Origin: Paracoccus homiensis
GTDB lineage: Bacteria; Pseudomonadota; Alphaproteobacteria; Rhodobacterales; Rhodobacteraceae
Length of the DNA stretch: 64,000 bases
Direction of reading: 5' to 3'
Assembly (NCBI RefSeq): GCF_900111675.1
Contig: NZ_FOHO01000004.1
Span: 248,001 to 312,000 of the forward strand
Part shown: in pieces, positions 56,793-64,000 of the stretch
Numbering within the stretch: position 1 is the first letter of the stretch
Layout of the letters: each line of letters begins with the position of its first letter
The notes under the pieces: generated by a model
What the model saw: only the letters and a program-made list of their open reading frames with translations
Databases searched by the model: none
Told to the model about the DNA's origin: nothing
Made by a program: the position numbers and the translations under genes

Positions 56793-58369
56793 CGCCCGCC
56801 CGGATCGGGATAGGCCCAGCCCGATGTCGCCGACCGCCTGCCCTGCGCGTCCAGGCTGACCACCCGCCAGCGCATGACCGGCATGGGCAGCAGCATTGCC
56901 GACAGCGTCGTCTGTGTGGCGCGCGGCTGCGGATCATGGGCACCCTGATACTGCACCTCGTATCGCGAAGGGGCGGCGCCGGGGCCATTGCGCCAATGCA
57001 GCACCGTCTGCCCGTCGGCGAACAGATCGTGGCGGGCAGGTATCGGCGCCGCGACCGCAGCGGGCACCGCGACCACCTCAGCCAGTTCCCGCAGCCGCGC
57101 CTCGGCGGCCTTGATGCCAAGTGCCAGACTGTACCATGCCTGCGCGCGTTGCAGATCCTGCGGCACGCCCAGACCCGCCTCGTAGATCTGGCCCAGAAAA
57201 TGCGCCGCACGCGGGTTGCCCAACAGCGCGGCACGTTCATAGGCAATCGCGGCGCGGTCCGGCTGGCCGATCAACGCCTGCCGAAGAAAGGCATCCGGAT
57301 CGGGGTCTTGCAACACCGTCGCCACGGGGACGAAGGCGGGGGCGGGGGCAGATTGTTCGGCCACCGGGGCGGTCTCGGCCACGGGGCTTGGCGCGGGCGG
57401 CTGCGTCACCGGCGGCGGGGTTACAGGCGGTTGTGGACCCACCCCCGCAAACCACAACCCCGCAAAGGCCACAGCCAGCCCCGGAAACCAAAGCCAGCCC
57501 CATCGGCGGGGGCGGGCGGGTTCCACCACCCGCGCCTCGGCCATCAATGGCACGGCCCTTTCAGATGTCGGCGGGGGCGCGACGGGTTTATCGGGTGCGC
57601 GCCAGGGTTCTTCTTCGCCGGCGGCTATCTCGGTGAAATCCATGTCCAGCAGGCTGGCGCGCAGAAGGTCGGTATCCACGGCCGCGCGTCCGTCGCGCGC
57701 CGCCTCGAACAAGGCACGTTCCGCGAAATAATCGATAAAACGCGGAACGCCGCCCGACAGGTCATACAGGGCCCGCGCCGCATCGGGCGAAAAGGGCAGT
57801 CCATCGCCCGCCTGCAGACAACCCGCCCCCACCAGTCGATGCGCCAGATAGGCAGGCACTTCATCGACCGTCAGCGGTGGAAGGTGGATCTGATCCGACA
57901 ACATCCCCGCCAATGCAGGCGGGATCGCAGTCGTTTCGTCCTGTGCCAGCAAGACGATACTGCGCATCGGCGTGGGGTGACATGCCTGCCGCAACGCTAT
58001 GATCTGGTCGATCTCGGGCCCGGACAATCCCGGCAGATCGTCGATCAGCAGCAAAAGCTCTGACCCGCCCGCCGGGTCGGTCTGTCCGACAATTTCCTGC
58101 AAGCCCCGCGTCAGATCCCTACCGCCGGACAGTTTGATGATCTTCAACGAACTGCGGTTGCCCAGTCGCGCGATCAGGGCCTGAACCAGCATCGTCTTGC
58201 CGCTGCCCGAGGCACCACGGATCAGCACGATCGCCCGTTTCAACGCCACCGCGTCGATCAGAGATTGCAGCACCGTCCGGTGGCCCTGTGACAGAAACAG
58301 CCCGGCCGGATCGGGCGCGTCACGAAAGGCGCGGCACAGGTCGGTCGAAAGGCGTGTCTGGATCCCCAT
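56789..58369 (-). CDS. ExeA/GspA-like AAA ATPase with membrane segment and Sel1-like repeats
   Basis: 526-residue protein. The N-terminal AAA domain (about 1-255) has Walker A GASGSGKT (52-59), Walker B LLLLIDD (about 104-110) and the sensor-like GGVPRFIDYFAERA, as in ExeA/GspA. A membrane helix lies at about 290-312 (WGWLWFPGLAVAFAGLWFA). A proline-rich linker, Sel1-like repeats (about 370-420, NPRAAHFLGQIYEAGLGVPQ) and a C-terminal beta region complete it, probably in the periplasm. ExeA opens peptidoglycan for type II secretins, but none is encoded here. It may serve the surface-protein locus beside it. Confidence 0.8.
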   Translation of the reverse strand: MGIQTRLSTDLCRAFRDAPDPAGLFLSQGHRTVLQSLIDAVALKRAIVLIRGASGSGKTMLVQALIARLGNRSSLKIIKLSGGRDLTRGLQEIVGQTDPAGGSELLLLIDDLPGLSGPEIDQIIALRQACHPTPMRSIVLLAQDETTAIPPALAGMLSDQIHLPPLTVDEVPAYLAHRLVGAGCLQAGDGLPFSPDAARALYDLSGGVPRFIDYFAERALFEAARDGRAAVDTDLLRASLLDMDFTEIAAGEEEPWRAPDKPVAPPPTSERAVPLMAEARVVEPARPRRWGWLWFPGLAVAFAGLWFAGVGPQPPVTPPPVTQPPAPSPVAETAPVAEQSAPAPAFVPVATVLQDPDPDAFLRQALIGQPDRAAIAYERAALLGNPRAAHFLGQIYEAGLGVPQDLQRAQAWYSLALGIKAAEARLRELAEVVAVPAAVAAPIPARHDLFADGQTVLHWRNGPGAAPSRYEVQYQGAHDPQPRATQTTLSAMLLPMPVMRWRVVSLDAQGRRSATSGWAYPDPGGR

Positions 58370-58457
58370 CAGGACGCACCAACTCAGTGACAAGAAACTG
58401 GCTATACAGTCCCGTCAGTATGGTCGGACGGCTGTGTCCTGTCCACGCCGGGTGCGA

Positions 58458-58856
58458 CTATCCCTTGCGAAGCACCCGAAAGGTCGCGTTGCCTGTGGCC
58501 AACAACCGACCGTCCTGATCGCGCAGCTCGGCCTCGGCGAATTTCAGGCTGCGGCCCCCGCCGACCACACGCCCGACCGCCGTCACCAGCCCTTCGCTGG
58601 CCCCGGCGACAAAGGTCACCGACAGGGTCACGGTCACGATACTGGCCTCGATATCGCCCAGTTCCTTGCGGATTGCGACGCCGCAGCCGTTATCCAGCAA
58701 CATCGACACGAAGCCGCCATGCAGCAGGCCGACGCGGTTCAGATGCTGCGGCCCGATATGCAGCGAACATGACGGCAGATCGTCGATCGAGGACCGATAG
58801 CCGACCAGATCCCCCGCGCCGGAAATATCGACGACCAGCTTGTCCTGACCCGTCAT
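58458..58856 (-). CDS. PaaI-type hotdog-fold thioesterase
   Basis: 132-residue hotdog protein. HLNRVGLLHGGFVSMLLDNG holds the His-Gly-Gly motif and the Asp of PaaI/4HBT-II thioesterases. It hydrolyses an acyl- or aryl-CoA. The ATG at 58856 shares a base with the stop of the acyl-CoA dehydrogenase upstream (TGATG), so it ends this catabolic operon. Its substrate is unknown. Confidence 0.85.
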   Translation of the reverse strand: MTGQDKLVVDISGAGDLVGYRSSIDDLPSCSLHIGPQHLNRVGLLHGGFVSMLLDNGCGVAIRKELGDIEASIVTVTLSVTFVAGASEGLVTAVGRVVGGGRSLKFAEAELRDQDGRLLATGNATFRVLRKG

Positions 58857-59932
58857 CACGCCGCCTTCGGCTGGCTGGCGATCAGTCGCAACACGTGGTC
58901 GTTGTGATCGCCAAGCTGGTGGTCGATCATGATCAGACGCTTGGCGTAATGTGCGCCGGGATATTCCCAGGTCATGCCGATGCCGCCATGCAGCTGAATC
59001 GCCTCTTCCGCGACCCTGGTGCCCATGCGACCGATCAGGTTCTTGGCCATCGACACCTGACGCCCCCGGTCCGGTCCGTCAAAGCGTGCCGCGGCGGAAA
59101 TCGTGATAGAACGGCATTGTTCCAACTCGACCATCATGTCGACCACGCGATGCTGCAAAGCCTGAAAGCTGCCGATGCTGCGCCCGAACTGTTTGCGCTG
59201 CTTCAGGTAATCGACGGTCATGTCGATCAGGAAATCCATCGCGCCGACCGCCTCGGCGCACAGCGCGACGCGGCCCAGATCCAGCGCCGCTTCGATCCAG
59301 TCCGCGCAGTCGGGCGACAGGCATTCGGCAGGCAGATCGTCCATCACCAGATCGGCGACGCCACCTCCATCGACCATCGCGGCCGGGATCAGTTCGGGCG
59401 CGGCGGCCAGAAACAGCCCCTGCCCCTGCCCGGTCTGCGCCACGATCAGCAGATGCTGCGCGCCGGGCGCGCCATAGATTGCGGATTTTCGCCCCGTCAG
59501 TTGCCAGCCATCAGCGGTTTCCTGAGCCCGCGCCTCGATATGTTTCAGATCGCAGGCGACCTGCGGTTCATAGACGGCCAGCGCGATGCGACCCTCGCCG
59601 GCGATGATCGCCTGCGCAAGATCATCGCGACCTGCCCGCGACAGAAGATGCAGCCCCATCAGCGCGCCCAGAACAGGCTCGGCGCACAGCCCGCGGCCCA
59701 GTTCCTCGAAGATCACGCGCACATCCTCGGCGGTGCCGCCGAAGCCGCCCTGATCTTCGGTCAGGAACGCACCCAATATGCCCAGTTCCGCAAGCCCGGC
59801 CCAGATTTCGGGCGCGTGGTAGGGCGCGGCATAGGCCGCCCTGCCCCGCGTTTCGATGTCGTAATTATCCGCCAGAAACCGGCGCAGCGTATCCGACAGC
59901 ATCTGATGATCTTCGGTCAGATTGAAATCCAT
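58856..59932 (-). CDS. acyl-CoA dehydrogenase
   Basis: 358-residue FAD enzyme that introduces the alpha-beta double bond in an acyl-CoA. N-terminal helices (DFNLTEDHQMLSDTLRRFLA), the middle beta domain and the C-terminal FAD-binding part QLHGGIGMTWEYP (near 325) are present. It is shorter than the usual 380-400 residues, and the catalytic Glu is not obvious. It lies five bases after the second acyl-CoA dehydrogenase stop. Paired genes of this kind often form heteromeric steroid- or branched-chain acyl-CoA dehydrogenases. Confidence 0.88.
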   Translation of the reverse strand: MDFNLTEDHQMLSDTLRRFLADNYDIETRGRAAYAAPYHAPEIWAGLAELGILGAFLTEDQGGFGGTAEDVRVIFEELGRGLCAEPVLGALMGLHLLSRAGRDDLAQAIIAGEGRIALAVYEPQVACDLKHIEARAQETADGWQLTGRKSAIYGAPGAQHLLIVAQTGQGQGLFLAAAPELIPAAMVDGGGVADLVMDDLPAECLSPDCADWIEAALDLGRVALCAEAVGAMDFLIDMTVDYLKQRKQFGRSIGSFQALQHRVVDMMVELEQCRSITISAAARFDGPDRGRQVSMAKNLIGRMGTRVAEEAIQLHGGIGMTWEYPGAHYAKRLIMIDHQLGDHNDHVLRLIASQPKAA

Positions 59933-59937
59933 GTCGG

Positions 59938-61122
59938 TTACTCCCGGAACAGTTCTTTGGCGACGATGTTGCGCTGAATCTCGTTCGATCCACCAAAGAT
60001 CGACAGCTTGCGATGGTTGAAATAGACCGGCGCCGCGCGGGCGGATTCCGCCGGGACCACGCGTTCATTATCTGACAGGTCATCGGGCTCGGGCGCGGCA
60101 TGGGGGCCAAGCGCGGATCGGTAAAGTTCCTGCAATGCCTGCCGGATCTGCGTGCCCTTCAATTTCAGAAGCGAGCTTTGCGCCCCCTCGGCCGCGCCGT
60201 CACGCGCATTGGCCAACATCCGCAGATTGGTGATACGCAAGGCTTCCAGTTCCGCCTCGATCTCGGCGGCGCGGGCGGAATAGACCGGATTGTCGGCGAT
60301 GGACCGCCCGTCGCGCCGCAACTGGCCGGACAGTTTCCGGAACCGTGCCAGATCGCGGGCCGAAAAGCCCACGCCCGCGATATTCGTCCGCTCATGCGTC
60401 AGCAGGTACTTGGCGATGGTCCAGCCCTGATTTTCCTCGCCGACCAGATTTTCGACCGGCACCCGCGCATCGGTGAAAAAGACCTCGTTCACCTCATGTC
60501 CGCCGTCGATCAGGCGAATGGGACGCATCTCGACACCGGGCGTGTCCAGATCGACAAGAAGGAAACTGATGCCTTCCTGCGGCTTTCCCTCGGTCGAGGT
60601 CCGCACAAGGCAGAAGATCTTGTTGGCGTGCTGCCCCAGCGTGGTCCAGGTCTTTTGCCCGTTGACGACATAGTCGCCCCCATCGCGGATCGCGCGGGTT
60701 TTCAGGCTTGCCAGATCCGAACCGGCGCCCGGTTCGGAATAGCCCTGACACCACCAGTCGGTGCCATCCAGAATGCGCGGCAGGATCGCGCGGCGCTGAT
60801 CCTCGGTCCCGAATTTCAACAACACCGGCCCCAGCATGTTCAGGCCAAAGGCGGGCAGGCGCGGCGCGCTGTGCAGGGCGCATTCCTCGGCAAAAATATG
60901 GCGCTGAACCGCGTCCCAACCCGGCCCGCCATAATCGACCGGCCAATTCGGTGCGGCCCAGCCCCTTGCGTGCAGGATTGCCTGCCATTGCAGGGTTTCT
61001 TCCTTTGTCAGCTCCTTGCCGGCATCGACCTTGTCTGCGATCTGACGCGGAAGATGATCGGAAAGAAAGCTGCGCACCTCGTCGCGAAAGGCCTTCTCGG
61101 CCGGGCTGAATTCCAGATCCAT
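59938..61122 (-). CDS. acyl-CoA dehydrogenase
   Basis: 394-residue FAD enzyme. DWWCQGYSEPGAGSDLASLK and NGQKTWTTLGQHANKIFCLV are family FAD-binding segments, and IFGGSNEIQRNIVAKELF is the C-terminal motif. Substrate chain is unknown. It forms a tandem pair with the shorter dehydrogenase downstream and starts four bases from the hydratase/dehydrogenase gene end. Both are likely expressed as one beta-oxidation-type unit. Confidence 0.92.
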   Translation of the reverse strand: MDLEFSPAEKAFRDEVRSFLSDHLPRQIADKVDAGKELTKEETLQWQAILHARGWAAPNWPVDYGGPGWDAVQRHIFAEECALHSAPRLPAFGLNMLGPVLLKFGTEDQRRAILPRILDGTDWWCQGYSEPGAGSDLASLKTRAIRDGGDYVVNGQKTWTTLGQHANKIFCLVRTSTEGKPQEGISFLLVDLDTPGVEMRPIRLIDGGHEVNEVFFTDARVPVENLVGEENQGWTIAKYLLTHERTNIAGVGFSARDLARFRKLSGQLRRDGRSIADNPVYSARAAEIEAELEALRITNLRMLANARDGAAEGAQSSLLKLKGTQIRQALQELYRSALGPHAAPEPDDLSDNERVVPAESARAAPVYFNHRKLSIFGGSNEIQRNIVAKELFRE

Positions 61123-61126
61123 CGGC

Positions 61127-63217
61127 TTATTCCTTGTTCAGATCGGCAAAGCTGCGCCCGGTATCGGCCAGTTGGCGCAGAAGATCGGGGACCTGCCAGT
61201 AATCGGCATCCTCGGTGGCATAGCCTTCAATCCGGGCGACCAGTTCAGCGGCCCCGATGCGGTCGGCATGGTTCAGCGGACCGCCCAGATGGCGCGGAAA
61301 GCCATAGCCGAACAGGAACACAGCATCGACATCGATGGGACGCAGGGCGATCCCCTCTTCGACGACGCGGGCCGCTTCGGCGATCATCGCGGTCATGTAG
61401 CGGGCGACGATTTCGTCCTCGGCAAAGTCGCGCGGCGTGATGCCCTTGCGGTCACGTTCCGCCTGCACGATGGTCAGCGCATCCGGGTTGGGCTGACGGG
61501 GACCGGCCCCCTCATACAGGTAATAGCCGCGCCCGGTCTTGCGCCCGAACCAGCCCTGTTCACAGATCCGGTCCGCAATCTCGACATAGCGTTCGCTGGC
61601 GGGACGGGTCGGCGCCTTGCGTTTCCGCGTGGCCCATCCGATATCCATGCCTGCCAGATCACTGACGGCGAACGGGCCCATCGCAAAGCCCACGCCTTCC
61701 AAGGCGCGGTCGATCTGTTCGAACGAGGCGCCGTCTTCCAGCATGTAATCGGCAACCTTGCGGTAATGCGCCAGAATCCGGTTGCCGATAAAGCCGTCGC
61801 AAACGCCCGACCGCACGGCGACCTTCTTCATCCGCCCGGCAAGATCGAAGGCCGTGGCGACCGCATCGGGCGCGGTCTTGTCGGCCACGACCACCTCCAG
61901 CAGGCGCATCACATGCGCAGGCGAAAAGAAGTGAAGCCCGATCACATCCTGCGGGCGCGACGTTGCCGCCGCGATCCTGTTCACATCCAGATACGAGGTG
62001 TTGGTGGCCAGGATCGCCCCCGCCTTGCAAACGCCATCCAGCCGCGAAAAGATGTCCAGCTTGACGTCCATATCCTCGAACACGGCCTCGATCACCAGAT
62101 CCGCATCGGCCAGCGGCTCAACCCCGACACCGATCTGCAACGCATCCAGAAGCCGTTTGCGGGTCGCGGCGTCGATCTTGCCGCGCTTCACCGCACCGTC
62201 CAGATTCCTGGCGATATTGGCCTGTGCGGCTTCGGCCCGATCCTGCGCGGTTTCGATCAGCGTAACGGAAAGCCCCGCCTGCAACAGCGCGGTCGCGATA
62301 CCGACGCCCATGGTGCCGCCACCGATCACGCCGACGCTGTTCAGTGTGCGGGGCGTGGCCTCGGCCTCTGGAATGCGGCGGACGGCGCGTTCGGCCGCGA
62401 AGGCATGAATCAAGCCCTGACGGTCATCGCTTTCCATCAGTTCAAGGAACAGGGCGCGTTCCTTCTGCAACCCCTCGGCCAAGGGCAGCCCGGCATGGCC
62501 GATCGACTGCGCCGCCTTGATCGGGGCCTGCAGCGCGGGGCGACGGGCCTGCAATTCGGCGATGGTCTGGTCCAGCACCGCCTGATCGATCTGGGCCGAA
62601 ATGTCGCCGGTGCGGCGCGGGGTCAGCTTGCCGTCCAGAACCGCATAGGCCGCCGCGCGGGCGACCTCGGGCGGGGTGCCTTCGGCCAGAAGATCGGCGA
62701 CGCCCAGATCGCGCGCCTCTTCGGCGTCGATGAACTTGCCCGTCGTGATGATGTCCAGCGCACTGCGCAACGCGACCAGACGCGGCAGACGCTGGGTTCC
62801 GCCCGCGCCGGGCAGCAGGCCCAGCTTGACCTCGGGCAGTCCGACCTGGGCCCCCGGCAGGATCACGCGGGCATGGGTCGACAGCGCCAGTTCCAGCCCG
62901 CCGCCCAGGGTCGTGCCGTGAAGAACCGCGATGATCGGTGTTTCGCTGGCCTCGATCCGGTCGAACACGTCCGGCAGACGCGGCGGAACAGGGGTTTTGC
63001 CGAATTCGCGGATATCGGCGCCCGCCGAAAAGCAGCGCCCCTCGCCGTAAAGCGCGATCACCTGAATATCGGCATCGCCGTCAAGTTCGGTCACCGCGTC
63101 CAGCAACGCCTGACGCACGGCGGCACCCATGGCGTTGACCGGGGGATTGGCAATCGCGATCAGCCCGACGGGGCCTTCACGGCGGATGGTGACGACAGGC
63201 TGGTTCTGATCTTTCAT
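61127..63217 (-). CDS. bifunctional enoyl-CoA hydratase / 3-hydroxyacyl-CoA dehydrogenase
   Basis: 696-residue FadB/FadJ-type enzyme. The hydratase half (about 1-190) has FSAGADIREFG, GTTLGGGLELALSTHARV and PEVKLGLLPGAGGTQRLPRL. The dehydrogenase half (from about 295) begins with VGVIGGGTMGVGIATALLQA and contains GLHFFSPAHVMRLLEVVV. GGAGA precedes ATG 63217; upstream extension to 63280 is antisense of the thiolase. It carries out the middle two steps of beta-oxidation, with the thiolase 11 bases upstream supplying the last. Confidence 0.94.
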   Translation of the reverse strand: MKDQNQPVVTIRREGPVGLIAIANPPVNAMGAAVRQALLDAVTELDGDADIQVIALYGEGRCFSAGADIREFGKTPVPPRLPDVFDRIEASETPIIAVLHGTTLGGGLELALSTHARVILPGAQVGLPEVKLGLLPGAGGTQRLPRLVALRSALDIITTGKFIDAEEARDLGVADLLAEGTPPEVARAAAYAVLDGKLTPRRTGDISAQIDQAVLDQTIAELQARRPALQAPIKAAQSIGHAGLPLAEGLQKERALFLELMESDDRQGLIHAFAAERAVRRIPEAEATPRTLNSVGVIGGGTMGVGIATALLQAGLSVTLIETAQDRAEAAQANIARNLDGAVKRGKIDAATRKRLLDALQIGVGVEPLADADLVIEAVFEDMDVKLDIFSRLDGVCKAGAILATNTSYLDVNRIAAATSRPQDVIGLHFFSPAHVMRLLEVVVADKTAPDAVATAFDLAGRMKKVAVRSGVCDGFIGNRILAHYRKVADYMLEDGASFEQIDRALEGVGFAMGPFAVSDLAGMDIGWATRKRKAPTRPASERYVEIADRICEQGWFGRKTGRGYYLYEGAGPRQPNPDALTIVQAERDRKGITPRDFAEDEIVARYMTAMIAEAARVVEEGIALRPIDVDAVFLFGYGFPRHLGGPLNHADRIGAAELVARIEGYATEDADYWQVPDLLRQLADTGRSFADLNKE

Positions 63218-63228
63218 CGCGTTTCTCC

Positions 63229-64000
63229 TTACCCGACCCGTTCGATGACCATGGCGATGCCCTGCCCCACGCCGACGCACATCGACAGGCAGGCATAGCG
63301 GCCACCGCTGCGTTCCAGTTGACGCATCGCCGTCAGGATGATCCGCGCGCCGGATGCCCCCAACGGATGACCCACCGCGATCGCGCCGCCATTCGGGTTC
63401 AGGCGGCTGTCGCCCGGATCAAGGCCCAGTTGCTTGCAGCAGGCCAGAACCTGACTGGCAAAAGCCTCGTTGATTTCGATCAGGTCCATATCAGCCAGGG
63501 TCAGGCCCGCGCGTTCCAGCGCCTTGGGCACCGCAAAGCCCGGCCCGATGCCCATGATCCGCGGCGGGACGCCCGCGATCGCGCCCGACACGATCCGCGC
63601 CCGCGGCTGCGGTCCCAGATCGCGGCCACCGATCAGCAGCGCGCCCGCCCCGTCATTCACCCCCGAGGCATTGGCCGCCGTGACCACGCCACCTTCGAAC
63701 AGCGGCTTCAGCGAAGCCATCTTGTCCAGGCTGGTATCGGGACGCGGATGTTCGTCGGCATCGACCACGGTGACGGCACCCTTGCGACCTGCAATCTCGA
63801 TCGGGTGGATCTCATCCTTGAAAAAACCCTCGGCCCGGGCAGCTTCGTATCGCTGCTGGCTGGCATAGGCATAGGCGTCGCATTCGGCACGGGCGATCTT
63901 GTAATCGGCGGCCAGATTGTCGGCGGTCTGCGGCATGGTGTAATCACCGAATTTCCTGCCGAACTCGCGATTGGGAAAGCGCGTGCCGATGGTGGTGTCA
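63229..64000 (-). CDS. acetyl-CoA acyltransferase (thiolase), C-terminal part
   Basis: The minus-strand frame is open from the window edge at 64000 to the stop at 63229 (257 codons). The upstream bases in frame encode TTIGTRFPNREFGRKFGDYT, matching the thiolase segment before MPQTADNLA. ANASGVNDGAGALL, GHPLGASGARI and CLSMCVGVGQG are the C-terminal motifs, including catalytic His and Cys. The N terminus with the acyl-accepting Cys is outside the window. It is the first seen gene of the acyl-CoA operon. Confidence 0.95.
   Translation of the reverse strand, partial: DTTIGTRFPNREFGRKFGDYTMPQTADNLAADYKIARAECDAYAYASQQRYEAARAEGFFKDEIHPIEIAGRKGAVTVVDADEHPRPDTSLDKMASLKPLFEGGVVTAANASGVNDGAGALLIGGRDLGPQPRARIVSGAIAGVPPRIMGIGPGFAVPKALERAGLTLADMDLIEINEAFASQVLACCKQLGLDPGDSRLNPNGGAIAVGHPLGASGARIILTAMRQLERSGGRYACLSMCVGVGQGIAMVIERVG

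Overview
The window reads as high-GC alphaproteobacterial DNA, most likely Rhodobacteraceae and plausibly Paracoccus. This is inferred from gene families and layout: GlcDEF with a FadR-type regulator, PutA with a divergent Lrp-type regulator, a fused CysN/CysC, a 2,3-dihydroxybenzoate siderophore set, and an Asp/Ala-dipeptide-rich type I secreted protein like the one I recall (BapA) from Paracoccus denitrificans biofilms. No rRNA, tRNA, CRISPR array or insertion sequence was seen.

Layout. 1-1276: end of a TRAP transporter (large permease fragment and DctP-type binding protein). 1293-15034: a nearly self-contained galactoside regulon on two divergent arms around an IclR-type regulator. The minus arm encodes a sugar-binding protein, two ABC permeases, a GH36 alpha-galactosidase, DgoK, DgoA and an SMP-30-type lactonase. 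The plus arm encodes IclR, the ABC ATPase, a sugar dehydrogenase, DgoD and a GH2 beta-galactosidase. Together they import galactosides, release galactose and oxidise it by the De Ley-Doudoroff route to pyruvate and glyceraldehyde-3-phosphate. 15062-20790: tsaC/sua5, then glcDEF (glycolate oxidase) with a divergent FadR-type regulator and a near-perfect operator palindrome. 20840-25737: katG, a DUF1612-like HTH gene with a WGR gene, a LysR regulator and a small secreted protein.

25924-30899: the most unusual locus. It encodes a small YcaO-family protein, an animal-type haem peroxidase and an orphan protein in one operon, facing a SARP/BTAD-TPR regulator. Two TTCACA(G/A) heptamers 11 bp apart lie just upstream, which is the site geometry known for SARP activators. 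I know of no described system with this gene content. 31172-34090: cysD-cysNC sulfate activation. 34217-38201: putA and its Lrp-type regulator. 38254-40407: malate synthase G. 40628-45052: 2,3-dihydroxybenzoate synthesis and activation (entE, free-standing carrier protein, entA, entB without carrier domain, entC), without condensing enzyme or transporter. 45494-46276: transglutaminase-like protein.

46280-58369: a type I secretion locus. HlyD adaptor, ABC exporter, a 696-residue internally repetitive protein and a 1091-residue Asp/Ser/Ala/Gly-rich low-complexity protein lie on the minus strand; a LuxR-type regulator and a small HEPN-like protein diverge from them; an ExeA-like ATPase fused to a membrane segment and Sel1-like repeats follows. 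58458-64000: a minus-strand fatty-acid or acyl-CoA catabolic operon (thioesterase, two acyl-CoA dehydrogenases, bifunctional hydratase/dehydrogenase, thiolase cut by the window edge).
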